Source of the DNA: Streptococcus lutetiensis
GTDB taxonomy: Bacteria; Bacillota; Bacilli; Lactobacillales; Streptococcaceae
Direction: 5' to 3'
Length of the DNA: 64,000 nt
NCBI RefSeq assembly: GCF_900475675.1
Contig: NZ_LS483403.1
Coordinates: forward strand, 1,054,001-1,118,000
Shown here: positions 56,400-64,000 of the stretch, in pieces
Position numbering within the stretch: position 1 is the first letter of the stretch
How the letters are laid out: each line of letters begins with the position of its first letter
Notes under the pieces: generated by a model
What the model saw: the letters and a program-made list of their open reading frames with translations, nothing else
The model's database searches: none
What the model was told of the DNA's origin: nothing
Made by a program: the position numbers and the translations under genes

Positions 56400-57902
56400 T
56401 TATTTAAATGTATTTTTGCGGCAATAAAGTGCTGTGATGTCTTTCAAGAAAGCTTTGCGTTCATCTGTCAAATCTTCTTTTAATATACGCCATTGCCAGT
56501 TGCCACCAACAGTATTTGGAATGTTCATGCGAGACTCAGCTGGTTTGTCAAGAATGTCTTGCATAGTCGCAATTGCAATATCACTAACCGTTGCAAACAA
56601 GGTACGAAGCATTGTTTGTGTGATTGGCTCGCCTTCATGACGATGTGTATAAGCATCAACAAATGCTTTTTGTTCATCTGTCAAGTTATCGTACCAACCA
56701 TTAACCACTTCGTTATCATGTGTGCCGTTGTAAGCAACGCTATTTTTATTGCAGTTATGCGGAGCATCGATACTCTTACCTTCTGTATCGTAGAAACCAA
56801 ATTCAAGAATCTTCATACCTGGGAAAGCAGTGTCAGTTAACAATTGCTCGGCTTTGGCATCAATATAACCGAGGTTTTCTGCAATAATAGGAAGTTCGCC
56901 AAGTTTGTCACGTACAACATCAAACAAAGCACGTCCTGGACCAGGTTGCCAACTACCATCATTCGCTGTCTTGTAATCCCCACGAATTTCCCAATAATCT
57001 GAGAAGCCTTTAAAGTGGTCGATACGAAGAAGGTCGTAGAGCTTAATTCCCTCTTTAATACGATAAACCCACCAAGCGTAATTTGTTTTTTTGTGGTTTT
57101 CCCAATCATAAATTGGATTTCCCCAAAGTTGACCATCATCACTAAATGAATCCGCAGGAACACCAGCAATACAAAGTGGGGTCTTTTCAGCATCAACTTT
57201 GAAAAGTTCAGGCATTGTCCAAACCTCTACGCTATCAGCAGAAACGTAGATTGGCATATCACCGATAATCTTAATACCTTTTTCATTAGCATAAGCTTTT
57301 AAATCAGCCCATTGTTGGTAGAAGAAATATTGAGTGACTTTATGATAAGTAATAACATCTTTTAATTTTTCACGATAAGTTTCAAGAGCAGCTTCTTCGC
57401 GACGAACAACCGCTTTATCATCCCATTCTTGCAAAGCTTTATTGCCAAAGAATTCTTTAATGGCCATGAATTCAGCGTAATCTTTCACCCATGTAGCTTC
57501 TTTTTCAAATTCAGCTAAAGCTTTTTGGTTATCAGCACTTTGCATAAATTCTGCAACTGCTTTCTCCAAAATTGGACGACGAGCTTCAAAAATGCGAGCA
57601 TAATCAACATTTTCTAAATCATCACCGAAGTTAACAGTTTCATAGTCTTCTTTTGCTAAATAGCCTTGTTTACAAAGTAATTCTAAGTCAATTAAGTGTG
57701 TATTCCCAGCAGTTGCTGAGAATGATTGATAAGGTGAATCACCATAACTTGTCGTTGTTAATGGTAGGATTTGCCAGTATGTTTGGTCAGTTTCAACCAA
57801 GAAATCAACGAAGTTATATGCTTCTTGACCAAATGTTCCCACCCCTTGTTTGCCAGGTAATGATGTGATATGCATCAATACACCACTTGCACGTTTTTTC
57901 AT
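56400..57902 (-). CDS. malQ: 4-alpha-glucanotransferase (amylomaltase)
   Basis: The 500-aa GH77 enzyme disproportionates maltodextrins so that phosphorylase has longer chains. It has LPGKQGVGTFG at the N-terminus, catalytic DHFKGFSDYWEI (nucleophile Asp in LLRIDHF), acid/base in IIAENLGYI, and GTHDNEV. It is transcribed from a MalR-controlled promoter directly upstream, with SD AAAGGAG. Confidence 0.96.
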   Translation of the reverse strand: MKKRASGVLMHITSLPGKQGVGTFGQEAYNFVDFLVETDQTYWQILPLTTTSYGDSPYQSFSATAGNTHLIDLELLCKQGYLAKEDYETVNFGDDLENVDYARIFEARRPILEKAVAEFMQSADNQKALAEFEKEATWVKDYAEFMAIKEFFGNKALQEWDDKAVVRREEAALETYREKLKDVITYHKVTQYFFYQQWADLKAYANEKGIKIIGDMPIYVSADSVEVWTMPELFKVDAEKTPLCIAGVPADSFSDDGQLWGNPIYDWENHKKTNYAWWVYRIKEGIKLYDLLRIDHFKGFSDYWEIRGDYKTANDGSWQPGPGRALFDVVRDKLGELPIIAENLGYIDAKAEQLLTDTAFPGMKILEFGFYDTEGKSIDAPHNCNKNSVAYNGTHDNEVVNGWYDNLTDEQKAFVDAYTHRHEGEPITQTMLRTLFATVSDIAIATMQDILDKPAESRMNIPNTVGGNWQWRILKEDLTDERKAFLKDITALYCRKNTFK

Positions 57903-57938
57903 ATGTTTTCTCCTTTATCAGCTATCTTTACACTGCAA

Positions 57939-57967
57939 ATTATAACGCAAGCGTTTGCGTAAGTCAA
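57939..57967 (-). promoter_or_regulatory. malQ-glgP promoter with MalR operator filling the spacer
   Basis: Minus-strand -35 TTGACT (57962-57967) and -10 TATAAT (57939-57944) are 17 bp apart. The spacer is TACGCAAACGCTTGCGT, which contains the palindrome ACGCAAACG/CTTGCGT, close to the known pneumococcal MalR operator ACGCAAACGTTTGCGT. MalR binding would block RNA polymerase. Confidence 0.88.
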
Positions 57968-57984
57968 TCATTTTTGACAAAAAA

Positions 57985-58031
57985 ATATAAAAAAACACCT
58001 CAACTGCTAAACCAATAGCAATTAAGGTGTT
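57985..58031 (-). terminator. Terminator after malR
   Basis: Minus-strand long stem AACACCT-x-AA-x-TGCTA/TAGCA-x-TT-x-AGGTGTT followed by T7. Confidence 0.87.
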
Positions 58032-58065
58032 AATTTTCATTCATAAAAACCACTAGAAAGGGAAT

Positions 58066-59094
58066 TTATTTGTCTTCAACATGCAATTGACGGACACTTT
58101 CACGCTCTCTCAAGGTAAAAGGAACAATGATTTTTTCAGTAATCGCTGTCTCAGGAGATTTAATCAATTCGACCAATCGTCTGAAACTAGTTCGGCCCAA
58201 ATTAGCAACATTAATATCAAATGTTGTCATATAAGGGTGAATCAAAGTGGAATAGGCTGAGTTATTGAAGGTGATAATTGAAATATCATCAGGAACCTTC
58301 AATTGATAATAAGATAAGAACTGTACTAATCGAACTGAAATTGTATCAGCAATTACAATCAGAGCCGTTGCTTTACTTGATTCAATTTTTTCAATTAATG
58401 CTTCCATAATCATTGGATCTCTACGATCAAACAAAAGTGCTTTATCGATTGTCAAACCAAGCTTTTCCATACCTCGAAGATAACCAAAATAACGTTCTGA
58501 TGACACTTCAGATTTTAAATCATCCGTAACAAATAGAATCTCACGATGTCCTTTTTGATAAAGATATTCAACTGCTTTTTTACCCATCAATTGGTTATCA
58601 TTATCTATGTAAGTAATATCATTTTCGAAACCTTCGGGAGCACCGACAATCACAAAAGGTACATTATTATCCATCAGATACTTACGAACTGGATCTTCTG
58701 GATCAGAGTATAAGATAATAAATCCGTCTACTCGCTTTTGGCGATACATTAATTTTACTTGTTCTTCTAATTCATCAACTGTCATACCGGTTGCAATAGA
58801 AACCGTAAAATCATTTAATTTCGCTTCACTAGTTATAGTAGAAAGAATTTGCATAAAGAATGGTTCGTTCAAACGATCTGGTGTGATTAACGGTGGAAAA
58901 ATAAAACCAACATTATACGTTAACCCACTGGCTAACATTTGGGCAGCTACATTAGGAACATAACCTAACTCTGCCATCGCTTTCCGAACTTTGTCTTTTG
59001 TTTTCTGAGAAATGGATTTACTATCCTTCAAAACACGGCTAACCGTCGAAGGATTGACGCCAGCTTTAGCCGCTACATCTTTAATTGTAACCAT
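58066..59094 (-). CDS. malR: Maltose operon repressor MalR (LacI family)
   Basis: The 342-aa LacI/GalR regulator starts MVTIKDVAAKAGVNPSTVSR with the helix-turn-helix and LKDSKSISQKTKDKV. The sugar-binding domain follows (DGFIILYSDPEDP). It represses malQ-glgP and malX-malC-malD through the two palindromes here, relieved by maltose or maltodextrin. SD AAGGAG. It sits between the two divergent mal units, rather than at the end of the transporter operon. Confidence 0.93.
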   Translation of the reverse strand: MVTIKDVAAKAGVNPSTVSRVLKDSKSISQKTKDKVRKAMAELGYVPNVAAQMLASGLTYNVGFIFPPLITPDRLNEPFFMQILSTITSEAKLNDFTVSIATGMTVDELEEQVKLMYRQKRVDGFIILYSDPEDPVRKYLMDNNVPFVIVGAPEGFENDITYIDNDNQLMGKKAVEYLYQKGHREILFVTDDLKSEVSSERYFGYLRGMEKLGLTIDKALLFDRRDPMIMEALIEKIESSKATALIVIADTISVRLVQFLSYYQLKVPDDISIITFNNSAYSTLIHPYMTTFDINVANLGRTSFRRLVELIKSPETAITEKIIVPFTLRERESVRQLHVEDK

Positions 59095-59116
59095 CTAAGT
59101 CTCCTTTGCATCTTAC

Positions 59117-59145
59117 ATTTTATAATAGATTTACTGTACTGACAA
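59117..59145 (-). promoter_or_regulatory. malR promoter
   Basis: Minus-strand -35 TTGTCA (59140-59145) and -10 TAAAAT (59117-59122), 17 bp apart; no MalR palindrome overlaps it. Confidence 0.62.
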
Positions 59146-59363
59146 GGTTTTAGAGGTAAAAACTCTTATTTTTATCCCCTATTATACATAAATAAGATTT
59201 TTCTACAATTGTTTGCTTTATTTTGTGATATTTTTTAGAATGTTATTGTTTTTTCAGGCTATTTTATAGTAAAAACTGAATAGTATATATCAGATTGATG
59301 CTCTTTTTATCAGTTTTTTTATTTGACCTTTAAAGTTTTTTAAACTTTTTTTACAAAAAATGC

Positions 59364-59392
59364 TTGACATTAACTGCAAACGGTTGCATAAT
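59364..59392 (+). promoter_or_regulatory. malX-malC-malD promoter with overlapping MalR operator
   Basis: -35 TTGACA (59364-59369), 17-bp spacer, -10 CATAAT (59387-59392). The palindrome TGCAAACGGTTGCA (59375-59388) lies in the spacer and the first bases of the -10, a MalR-type operator that also resembles a catabolite (cre) site. Confidence 0.88.
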
Positions 59393-59440
59393 GAATAGGT
59401 GTAAATAATATTACTAATCTTTCTCTAGGAGGGGAAACTT

Positions 59441-60700
59441 ATGAAGAACAACACATGGAAAAAAATGGTCCTTGCTGGTGCAGGTTTAACACTTGCCGGA
59501 AGCGCTTTAGTTGCTTGCTCAAATAACTCATCAACTAAATCGTCTTCTGCATCTGACAGCAAGACAATCAAACTTTGGGTACCAACTGGTGCTAAAAAAT
59601 CTTACACTGCTATTGTTAAAGATTTCGAAAAAGAATCTGGCTACACCGTTAAGATGGTTGAATCAAACGATTCAAAAGCACAAGAAAACGTTAAAAAAGA
59701 CCCGCAAAAAGCTGCTGATGTCTTCTCACTTCCACACGATCAACTTGGTCAACTAGTTGAATCTGGTGTTATCCAAGAAGTTCCTGAAGATTATGCCAAA
59801 GAAATTGCTACTAACGATACTGATCAAGCAGTAGCTGGTGCAAAATACAATGGTAAAACTTACGCTTTCCCATTTGGTATCGAATCACAAGTTCTCTTCT
59901 ATAACAAATCAAAACTTTCTGCTGACGATGTTGCTAACTATGAAACAATCACAAGCAAAGCAACTTTTGGTGCAACATTCAAAGCTATGAACGCTTACGC
60001 AACTGCTCCACTCTTCATGTCAGTCGGTGATACACTATTTGGTGAAAATGGTGAAACCGTTGACGGTACTAACTGGGGTAACGATGCTGGTGTATCAGTT
60101 CTTCAATGGATTGCTGATCAAAAATCAAACAAAGGTTTCGTTAACTTGACTGCTGAAAATGCAATGTCTAAATTCGGTGACGGAAGTGTTGCTTCACTTG
60201 AATCAGGTCCTTGGGATCTTAAAGCTGCACAAGATGCTGTTGGTAAAGATAACCTTGGTATCGCTGTTTATCCAAAAATCTCAATCGGCGGTAACGAAGT
60301 ACAACAAAAAGCTTTCCTTGGTGTGAAACTCTTCGCTGTTAACCAAGCTCCTGCAGGTTCAGATACAAAACGTATCGCTGCTTCTTACAAACTTGCTTCT
60401 ATGCTTACTAGTGCAGAAAGCCAAGAAAACCAATTCACTTATGAAGGTCGTAACATTATTCCTGCTAACAAAGAAGTTCAATCATCAGATAAAGTTCAAT
60501 CAGATGAATTGGCTCAAGCAGTTATCAAGATGGCTTCATCATCAGGCTACACTGTCGTAACACCTAAACTTAGTCAAATGACTACATTCTGGACTGAAAG
60601 CGCTGCACTTCTCAGCGATGTCTACAATGGTAAAATTCAAAGTGGTGACTACCTCGCTAAATTGCAACAATTTGACAAAGATTTAGCTAACGCTAAGTAA
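59441..60700 (+). CDS. malX: Maltodextrin ABC transporter substrate-binding lipoprotein MalX
   Basis: The 419-aa lipoprotein has an LVAC lipobox (Cys26), a Ser-rich linker and a family 1 sugar-binding domain (KLWVPTGAKKSYTAIVKDFE, LESGPWDLKAAQ). It binds maltodextrins at the cell surface and hands them to MalC/MalD. SD AGGAGGGG. A hairpin after the stop may cap most transcripts. The ATPase (MsmK-type) is not in the window. Confidence 0.95.
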   Translation: MKNNTWKKMVLAGAGLTLAGSALVACSNNSSTKSSSASDSKTIKLWVPTGAKKSYTAIVKDFEKESGYTVKMVESNDSKAQENVKKDPQKAADVFSLPHDQLGQLVESGVIQEVPEDYAKEIATNDTDQAVAGAKYNGKTYAFPFGIESQVLFYNKSKLSADDVANYETITSKATFGATFKAMNAYATAPLFMSVGDTLFGENGETVDGTNWGNDAGVSVLQWIADQKSNKGFVNLTAENAMSKFGDGSVASLESGPWDLKAAQDAVGKDNLGIAVYPKISIGGNEVQQKAFLGVKLFAVNQAPAGSDTKRIAASYKLASMLTSAESQENQFTYEGRNIIPANKEVQSSDKVQSDELAQAVIKMASSSGYTVVTPKLSQMTTFWTESAALLSDVYNGKIQSGDYLAKLQQFDKDLANAK

Positions 60701-60708
60701 GATGTTCT

Positions 60709-60740
60709 AAAGTGGGGAGTTACATCCCCACTTTATTTTT
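60709..60740 (+). terminator. Hairpin after malX (partial terminator)
   Basis: Perfect 10-bp stem AAAGTGGGGA/TCCCCACTTT with a 6-nt loop, followed by ATTTTTA. As malC continues downstream, it probably terminates only part of the transcripts, leaving more malX message. Confidence 0.75.
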
Positions 60741-60748
60741 AGGGAAAC

Positions 60749-60810
60749 TCTTGTCGGAGTTATTGCTAAGAACTTTAAGATTAAATTTTTAGCAGTGACT
60801 TCCAACAAGA
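60749..60810 (+). repeat. Second, longer imperfect hairpin between malX and malC
   Basis: TCTTGTCGGAGTTATTGC at 60749-60766, extending to 60772, pairs imperfectly with the 60786-60810 segment, whose complement begins TCTTGTTGGAAGTCACTGC. The loop is about 13 nt. It lies just before the malC SD. Confidence 0.65.
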
Positions 60811-60829
60811 TTAATAAAAGGAGTTTTGT

Positions 60830-62197
60830 ATGACTAATTCACACTATTTTGACAGTGTATCAGTTACTGAGGCTTTTAAAAAGGGAAAATTTGATACCAA
60901 ACTGTCATTTCTGATTATGGGATTCTCAAATCTTTACCATAAACAGATTATTAAAGGTTGTTTGTTTTTACTATCAGAGATTCTTTTCTTAATCACTTTC
61001 TTCTCTCAGATTATTCTAAACTTGCAAGGATTAATCACTCTGGGAACTCACCAACAAGGTCTTGTTGAACAAACCGTCAATGGGATTAAGATGAAGGTTG
61101 CTGTTGATAGCGATAACTCAATGTTAATGCTTATTTTCGGTCTTGCTTCTCTTATCTTCTGCCTTGTCTTTGCTTACATTTATTGGTGTAACCTTAAGAG
61201 CGCTAGAAATATTTATGTCATCGATAAAGAAGGTTTGAAAGTTCCTACCTTTAAAGAAGACTTTGAAACATTGGCAAACGGTCGTTTCCACATGACTTTG
61301 ATGGCAGTCCCAATGATTGGGGTTCTTCTCTTCACTATCTTGCCATTAATTTATATGATTTGTTTGGCCTTCACAAGTTATGACCACAATCACCTACCAC
61401 CGAAAAGTTTATTTGACTGGGTTGGTCTTGCTAACTTCGGTAATATCTTTAACGGTCGTATGGCAGGAACATTCTTCCCAGTTCTTTCTTGGACTTTGAT
61501 TTGGGCAGTATTTGCTACAGTAACAAACTTCTTCTTTGGTATTGTCTTAGCACTTATTATCAATACTAAAGGTTTGAAATTGAAAAAAATGTGGCGTACA
61601 ATCTTCGTTATCACAATTGCCGTACCACAATTCATTTCTCTTCTTATCATGAGAAACTTGCTCAGTGATGCTGGTCCAGTCAATGCATTCCTTGAAAAAG
61701 TCGGACTTATCTCTGCTGCAAACCCATTGCCTTTCTTGTCAGATCCACTTTGGGCTAAATTCTCAATCATCATCGTTAACATGTGGGTAGGTATTCCTGT
61801 CACAATGCTTGTCGCTTCAGGTATTATCATGAACCTTCCACAAGAACAAATTGAAGCCGCTGAAATCGATGGTGCCAATAAATTCCAAATCTTTAAATCA
61901 ATCACATTCCCTCAAATCTTACTTGTGATGATGCCAAACTTGATTCAACAATTTATTGGTAACATCAACAACTTCAACGTTATCTACCTTCTTACTGGTG
62001 GTGGTCCTACTAACTCTAACTTCTACCAAGCTGGTAGCACAGACTTGCTTGTTACTTGGCTCTACAACTTAACAGTTACTGCAGCTGACTACAACCTTGC
62101 TTCTGTTATCGGTATTCTCATCTTTGTTCTTTCTGCTGTATTTAGTCTCTTGGCTTACACAAGAACAAATTCTTACAAGGAAGGGGTTGCTAAATAA
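60830..62197 (+). CDS. malC: Maltodextrin ABC transporter permease MalC (MalF type)
   Basis: The 455-aa permease has eight or so membrane helices with a long N-terminal extension. The binding-protein-dependent transport motif is EQIEAAEIDGANKFQIF (about residues 343-359). It pairs with MalD. It ends with ATGA-type overlap (one base, 62197) on malD. SD AAAGGAG. Confidence 0.94.
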   Translation: MTNSHYFDSVSVTEAFKKGKFDTKLSFLIMGFSNLYHKQIIKGCLFLLSEILFLITFFSQIILNLQGLITLGTHQQGLVEQTVNGIKMKVAVDSDNSMLMLIFGLASLIFCLVFAYIYWCNLKSARNIYVIDKEGLKVPTFKEDFETLANGRFHMTLMAVPMIGVLLFTILPLIYMICLAFTSYDHNHLPPKSLFDWVGLANFGNIFNGRMAGTFFPVLSWTLIWAVFATVTNFFFGIVLALIINTKGLKLKKMWRTIFVITIAVPQFISLLIMRNLLSDAGPVNAFLEKVGLISAANPLPFLSDPLWAKFSIIIVNMWVGIPVTMLVASGIIMNLPQEQIEAAEIDGANKFQIFKSITFPQILLVMMPNLIQQFIGNINNFNVIYLLTGGGPTNSNFYQAGSTDLLVTWLYNLTVTAADYNLASVIGILIFVLSAVFSLLAYTRTNSYKEGVAK

Positions 62198-63033
62198 TGA
62201 AAAACAAAAAACGATTAACACTGACTTTTGTCTATATTTTATTGATTGTTTTATCAATCATCTGGCTCTTTCCAATCGTTTGGGTTGTTCTTACTAGCTT
62301 CCGTGGCGAAGGAACAGCATACGTTAACTACTTCATTCCAAAAACTTGGACGCTAGATAATTACATTAAACTATTTACTTCAGATGCCTTTCCATTCGGG
62401 CAATGGTTCTTGAATACATTATTCGTCGCTTCTGCTACTTGTGTAATTTCAACATTCATCACCGTTGCTATGGCATACTCACTTAGTCGTATCAAATTCA
62501 AACACCGCAATGGTTTTTTGAAATTAGCACTTGTGCTTAATATGTTCCCTGGTTTCATGAGTATGATTGCTGTTTACTACATCTTAAAAGCATTCAACCT
62601 TGACCAAACATTGCTTGCGCTTATCCTAGTTTACTCTGCTGGTGCAGCACTTGGATTCTACATTGCTAAAGGATTCTTTGATACAATTCCTTACTCACTC
62701 GATGAATCTGCCATGATCGATGGAGCTACTCGCGCTGATATTTTCTTTAAAATCACTCTCCCACTTTCAAAACCAATCATTGTCTACACAGCGCTTATGG
62801 CTTTCATCGGTCCTTGGATTGATTTCATCTTTGCTAAGGTTATCCTAGGTGATGCGACAAGTAAATACACTGTTGCCATTGGCCTATTCTCAATGTTGCA
62901 ACAAGATACCATCAATGACTGGTTCATGTCATTCACTGCTGGTTCAGTTCTTATCGCTGTTCCAATCACATTGCTCTTCATGTTTATGCAAAAATACTAC
63001 GTTGAAGGCATTACTGGTGGTTCAGTTAAATAA
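62197..63033 (+). CDS. malD: Maltodextrin ABC transporter permease MalD (MalG type)
   Basis: The 278-aa permease has six membrane helices and the EAA-type loop SLDESAMIDGATRADIFFKI. It completes the membrane part of the importer with MalC. Its start shares one base with the malC stop (TAATG). A bidirectional terminator follows; no malA or ATPase gene follows. Confidence 0.95.
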   Translation: MKNKKRLTLTFVYILLIVLSIIWLFPIVWVVLTSFRGEGTAYVNYFIPKTWTLDNYIKLFTSDAFPFGQWFLNTLFVASATCVISTFITVAMAYSLSRIKFKHRNGFLKLALVLNMFPGFMSMIAVYYILKAFNLDQTLLALILVYSAGAALGFYIAKGFFDTIPYSLDESAMIDGATRADIFFKITLPLSKPIIVYTALMAFIGPWIDFIFAKVILGDATSKYTVAIGLFSMLQQDTINDWFMSFTAGSVLIAVPITLLFMFMQKYYVEGITGGSVK

Positions 63034-63074
63034 GAAGAAGTTCAATCTCTTCTCCCTTTCTATTATTAATTATC

Positions 63075-63108
63075 AAAAAAAGCTTGGAACAATTGTCCCA
63101 GGCTTTTT
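63075..63108. terminator. Bidirectional terminator between malD and the Nudix gene
   Basis: Stem with inner ACAAT/ATTGT-type core and outer AAAAAGC/GCTTTTT, with A and T runs on both sides, between convergent genes. Confidence 0.82.
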
Positions 63109-63154
63109 GATTGTTTAAAATCTGGTTATTTAATAGGAAGAAAACTTATTATTC

Positions 63155-63619
63155 TTACCAAAATTCGCGTAAGAAATCGTCTTTTAAGCGTTCACGATAA
63201 AAGAGTTCATTGAGGTTATCTTCTTCAAAAACACGTAGCAAATTTAACATGTCATAAGCTAAGTCAAGATTAGGTAAGTCTTTTCTGGCTACCCATTTAA
63301 TTTCTCCCTCATCGGTCGAATGCATCTCACCTTCGAAATCTGATGTACGGTATAGAAAGACTAAGTAACGTTCATCTTCTTTGGTATACCAATGTTTCAT
63401 CCCAACTAACTGAGGATTTTTAATGTTTAAACCTGTTTCTTCTTTAACCTCACGGATAACTGATTCTACCAATCCTTCATGAGCTTCAATATGTCCTCCA
63501 GGAAGAGCATAGCCTGACCAAGGATAACGTTTTGGGTCACGAACCTGCATGACGACATTGCCTTTGCCATCTTTAATTAAGCACATATTAGTTAAAATCA
63601 CACGTTGTGCACGAGACAT
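63155..63619 (-). CDS. Nudix hydrolase (MutT-like 8-oxo-dGTP pyrophosphatase type)
   Basis: The 154-aa protein has a complete Nudix box: GGHIEAHEGLVESVIREV followed by KEETGL (about residues 41-64). It hydrolyses a nucleoside diphosphate linked to another group; streptococcal homologues are named 8-oxo-dGTP diphosphatase, but the substrate is not proven. It follows uvrB by 18 nt, so the two may share a message with a DNA-protection theme. Confidence 0.88.
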   Translation of the reverse strand: MSRAQRVILTNMCLIKDGKGNVVMQVRDPKRYPWSGYALPGGHIEAHEGLVESVIREVKEETGLNIKNPQLVGMKHWYTKEDERYLVFLYRTSDFEGEMHSTDEGEIKWVARKDLPNLDLAYDMLNLLRVFEEDNLNELFYRERLKDDFLREFW

Positions 63620-63637
63620 TTTCTTACATTTTCCCTT

Positions 63638-64000
63638 CTAATCCATTGCTTTCAATTCCAACACCATATCACGCAATTGAGCAGCGAGCTCGAAATCAAG
63701 CATTTCAGCAGCTTCATGCATTTGTTTTTGAAGTTTCTTGATAGCTTCTTTACGTTCAGTTTTATTCATGCTGCTGTAGTCAGGTGTGTCTTCAGCAACG
63801 TCTGTTTCGTTTGCTTTAGAAATTGAAATCAAATCACGAATATCTTTCTTGATTGTTTGCGGGATAATACCATGTTCTTCATTGTAACGCATTTGAATTT
63901 CACGACGACGTGCCGTCTCATCCATAGCTTTTTGCATAGATTCTGTAATCTTATCAGCATACATAATAACATGTCCTTCGCTATTACGAGCTGCACGACC
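63638..64000 (-). CDS. uvrB: Excinuclease ABC subunit B, C-terminal part
   Basis: The gene enters from the right edge of the window and ends at 63638. The visible 120 residues contain [20 protein letters not shown], from helicase motif VI of UvrB, and the C-terminal UVR domain ([14 protein letters not shown], here [20 protein letters not shown]). It loads damaged DNA for UvrC in nucleotide excision repair. The start is outside the window. Confidence 0.96.
   Translation of the reverse strand, partial: GRAARNSEGHVIMYADKITESMQKAMDETARRREIQMRYNEEHGIIPQTIKKDIRDLISISKANETDVAEDTPDYSSMNKTERKEAIKKLQKQMHEAAEMLDFELAAQLRDMVLELKAMD

Larger units (their letters stand above)
59095..59440. other. malR-malX intergenic region (346 bp)
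   Basis: AT-rich divergent region. It holds the malR promoter (TTGTCA-17-TAAAAT, minus, 59117-59145) and the malX promoter with its operator (59364-59392). The middle (about 59160-59350) contains many A/T tracts, but I found no further gene or clear operator. Confidence 0.75.

Noticed and set aside
60749..60810. A mobile repeat element (REP- or BOX-like) between malX and malC
   Set aside because: Only one copy is visible in the window, so an operon-internal hairpin is the simpler reading; a genome search would be needed to say more.

Overview
The window is a stretch of low-GC Firmicute chromosome, almost certainly Streptococcus. The signs are dnaG-rpoD-(SufT-like gene)-rgpA-F, a streptococcal rhamnose polysaccharide cluster; the MalR/MalX/MalC/MalD maltodextrin system; SAG1386-, EbsA- and DUF6556-type proteins; and L27 with a Prp-cleaved extension. 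The gene content fits the S. bovis/equinus complex or a close relative, but the species is an inference and was not tested. No tRNA, rRNA, CRISPR array or prophage was seen. One complete IS30-family element is present.

Layout. 1-8.8 kb, minus strand: the pyrP start, pyrR with a PyrR attenuator, rluD-lspA-LysR regulator, the L21/Prp/L27 operon, a GNAT gene and a CapA-like gene, then thiI with a cysteine desulfurase. 9-10.8 kb, plus strand: a Ser/Thr-rich membrane protein and folC. 10.8-18.3 kb, minus: an L-2-hydroxyisocaproate dehydrogenase, then an operon (rRNA methyltransferase-aroD-aroE-aroB-aroC-tyrA-ylbF) for the shikimate and tyrosine pathways. 18.6-20.7 kb, plus: lipoteichoic acid synthase. 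21-25.5 kb, mostly minus: infC-rpmI-rplT with a leader attenuator, cmk with a LysM protein, a ferredoxin, EbsA and pepT. 25.6-31.2 kb, minus: a cell-wall hydrolase island with a DUF6287-like lipoprotein, a large Bsp-repeat GH25 lysozyme, and a second Bsp-repeat CHAP hydrolase broken by a single amber codon. 31.2-44.8 kb, minus: the rhamnose-glucose polysaccharide (Rgp/Gac/Scc-type) cluster. 44.9-48.9 kb: SufT-like, rpoD, dnaG, mscL and rpsU. 49.1-50.2 kb: the IS30 element. 50.2-54 kb, minus: three paralogous amino-acid-binding lipoproteins and a PLP aminotransferase, with no permease or ATPase. 54.1-63 kb: the maltodextrin regulon (glgP-malQ and malR on minus, malX-malC-malD on plus). The window ends with a Nudix hydrolase and the C-terminus of UvrB.

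How it fits together. Much of the window builds or remodels the cell surface. RgpA-F assemble and export the polyrhamnose chain. The GacH-like enzyme, two polytopic proteins and the GtrB-like transferase would decorate it. LtaS makes lipoteichoic acid, and the Bsp-repeat hydrolases act on the wall next to these polymers. The maltodextrin genes show two clear MalR operators, each placed between or across the -35 and -10 boxes of the two divergent units.

Items most worth a second look are the amber-interrupted CHAP hydrolase, the paired Bsp-repeat architecture of the GH25 protein, the 14-bp direct repeats around the IS30 element, the orphan triplet of binding proteins, the two hairpins between malX and malC, and the probable ATA start of infC. 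I saw no system that I can claim to be wholly new.
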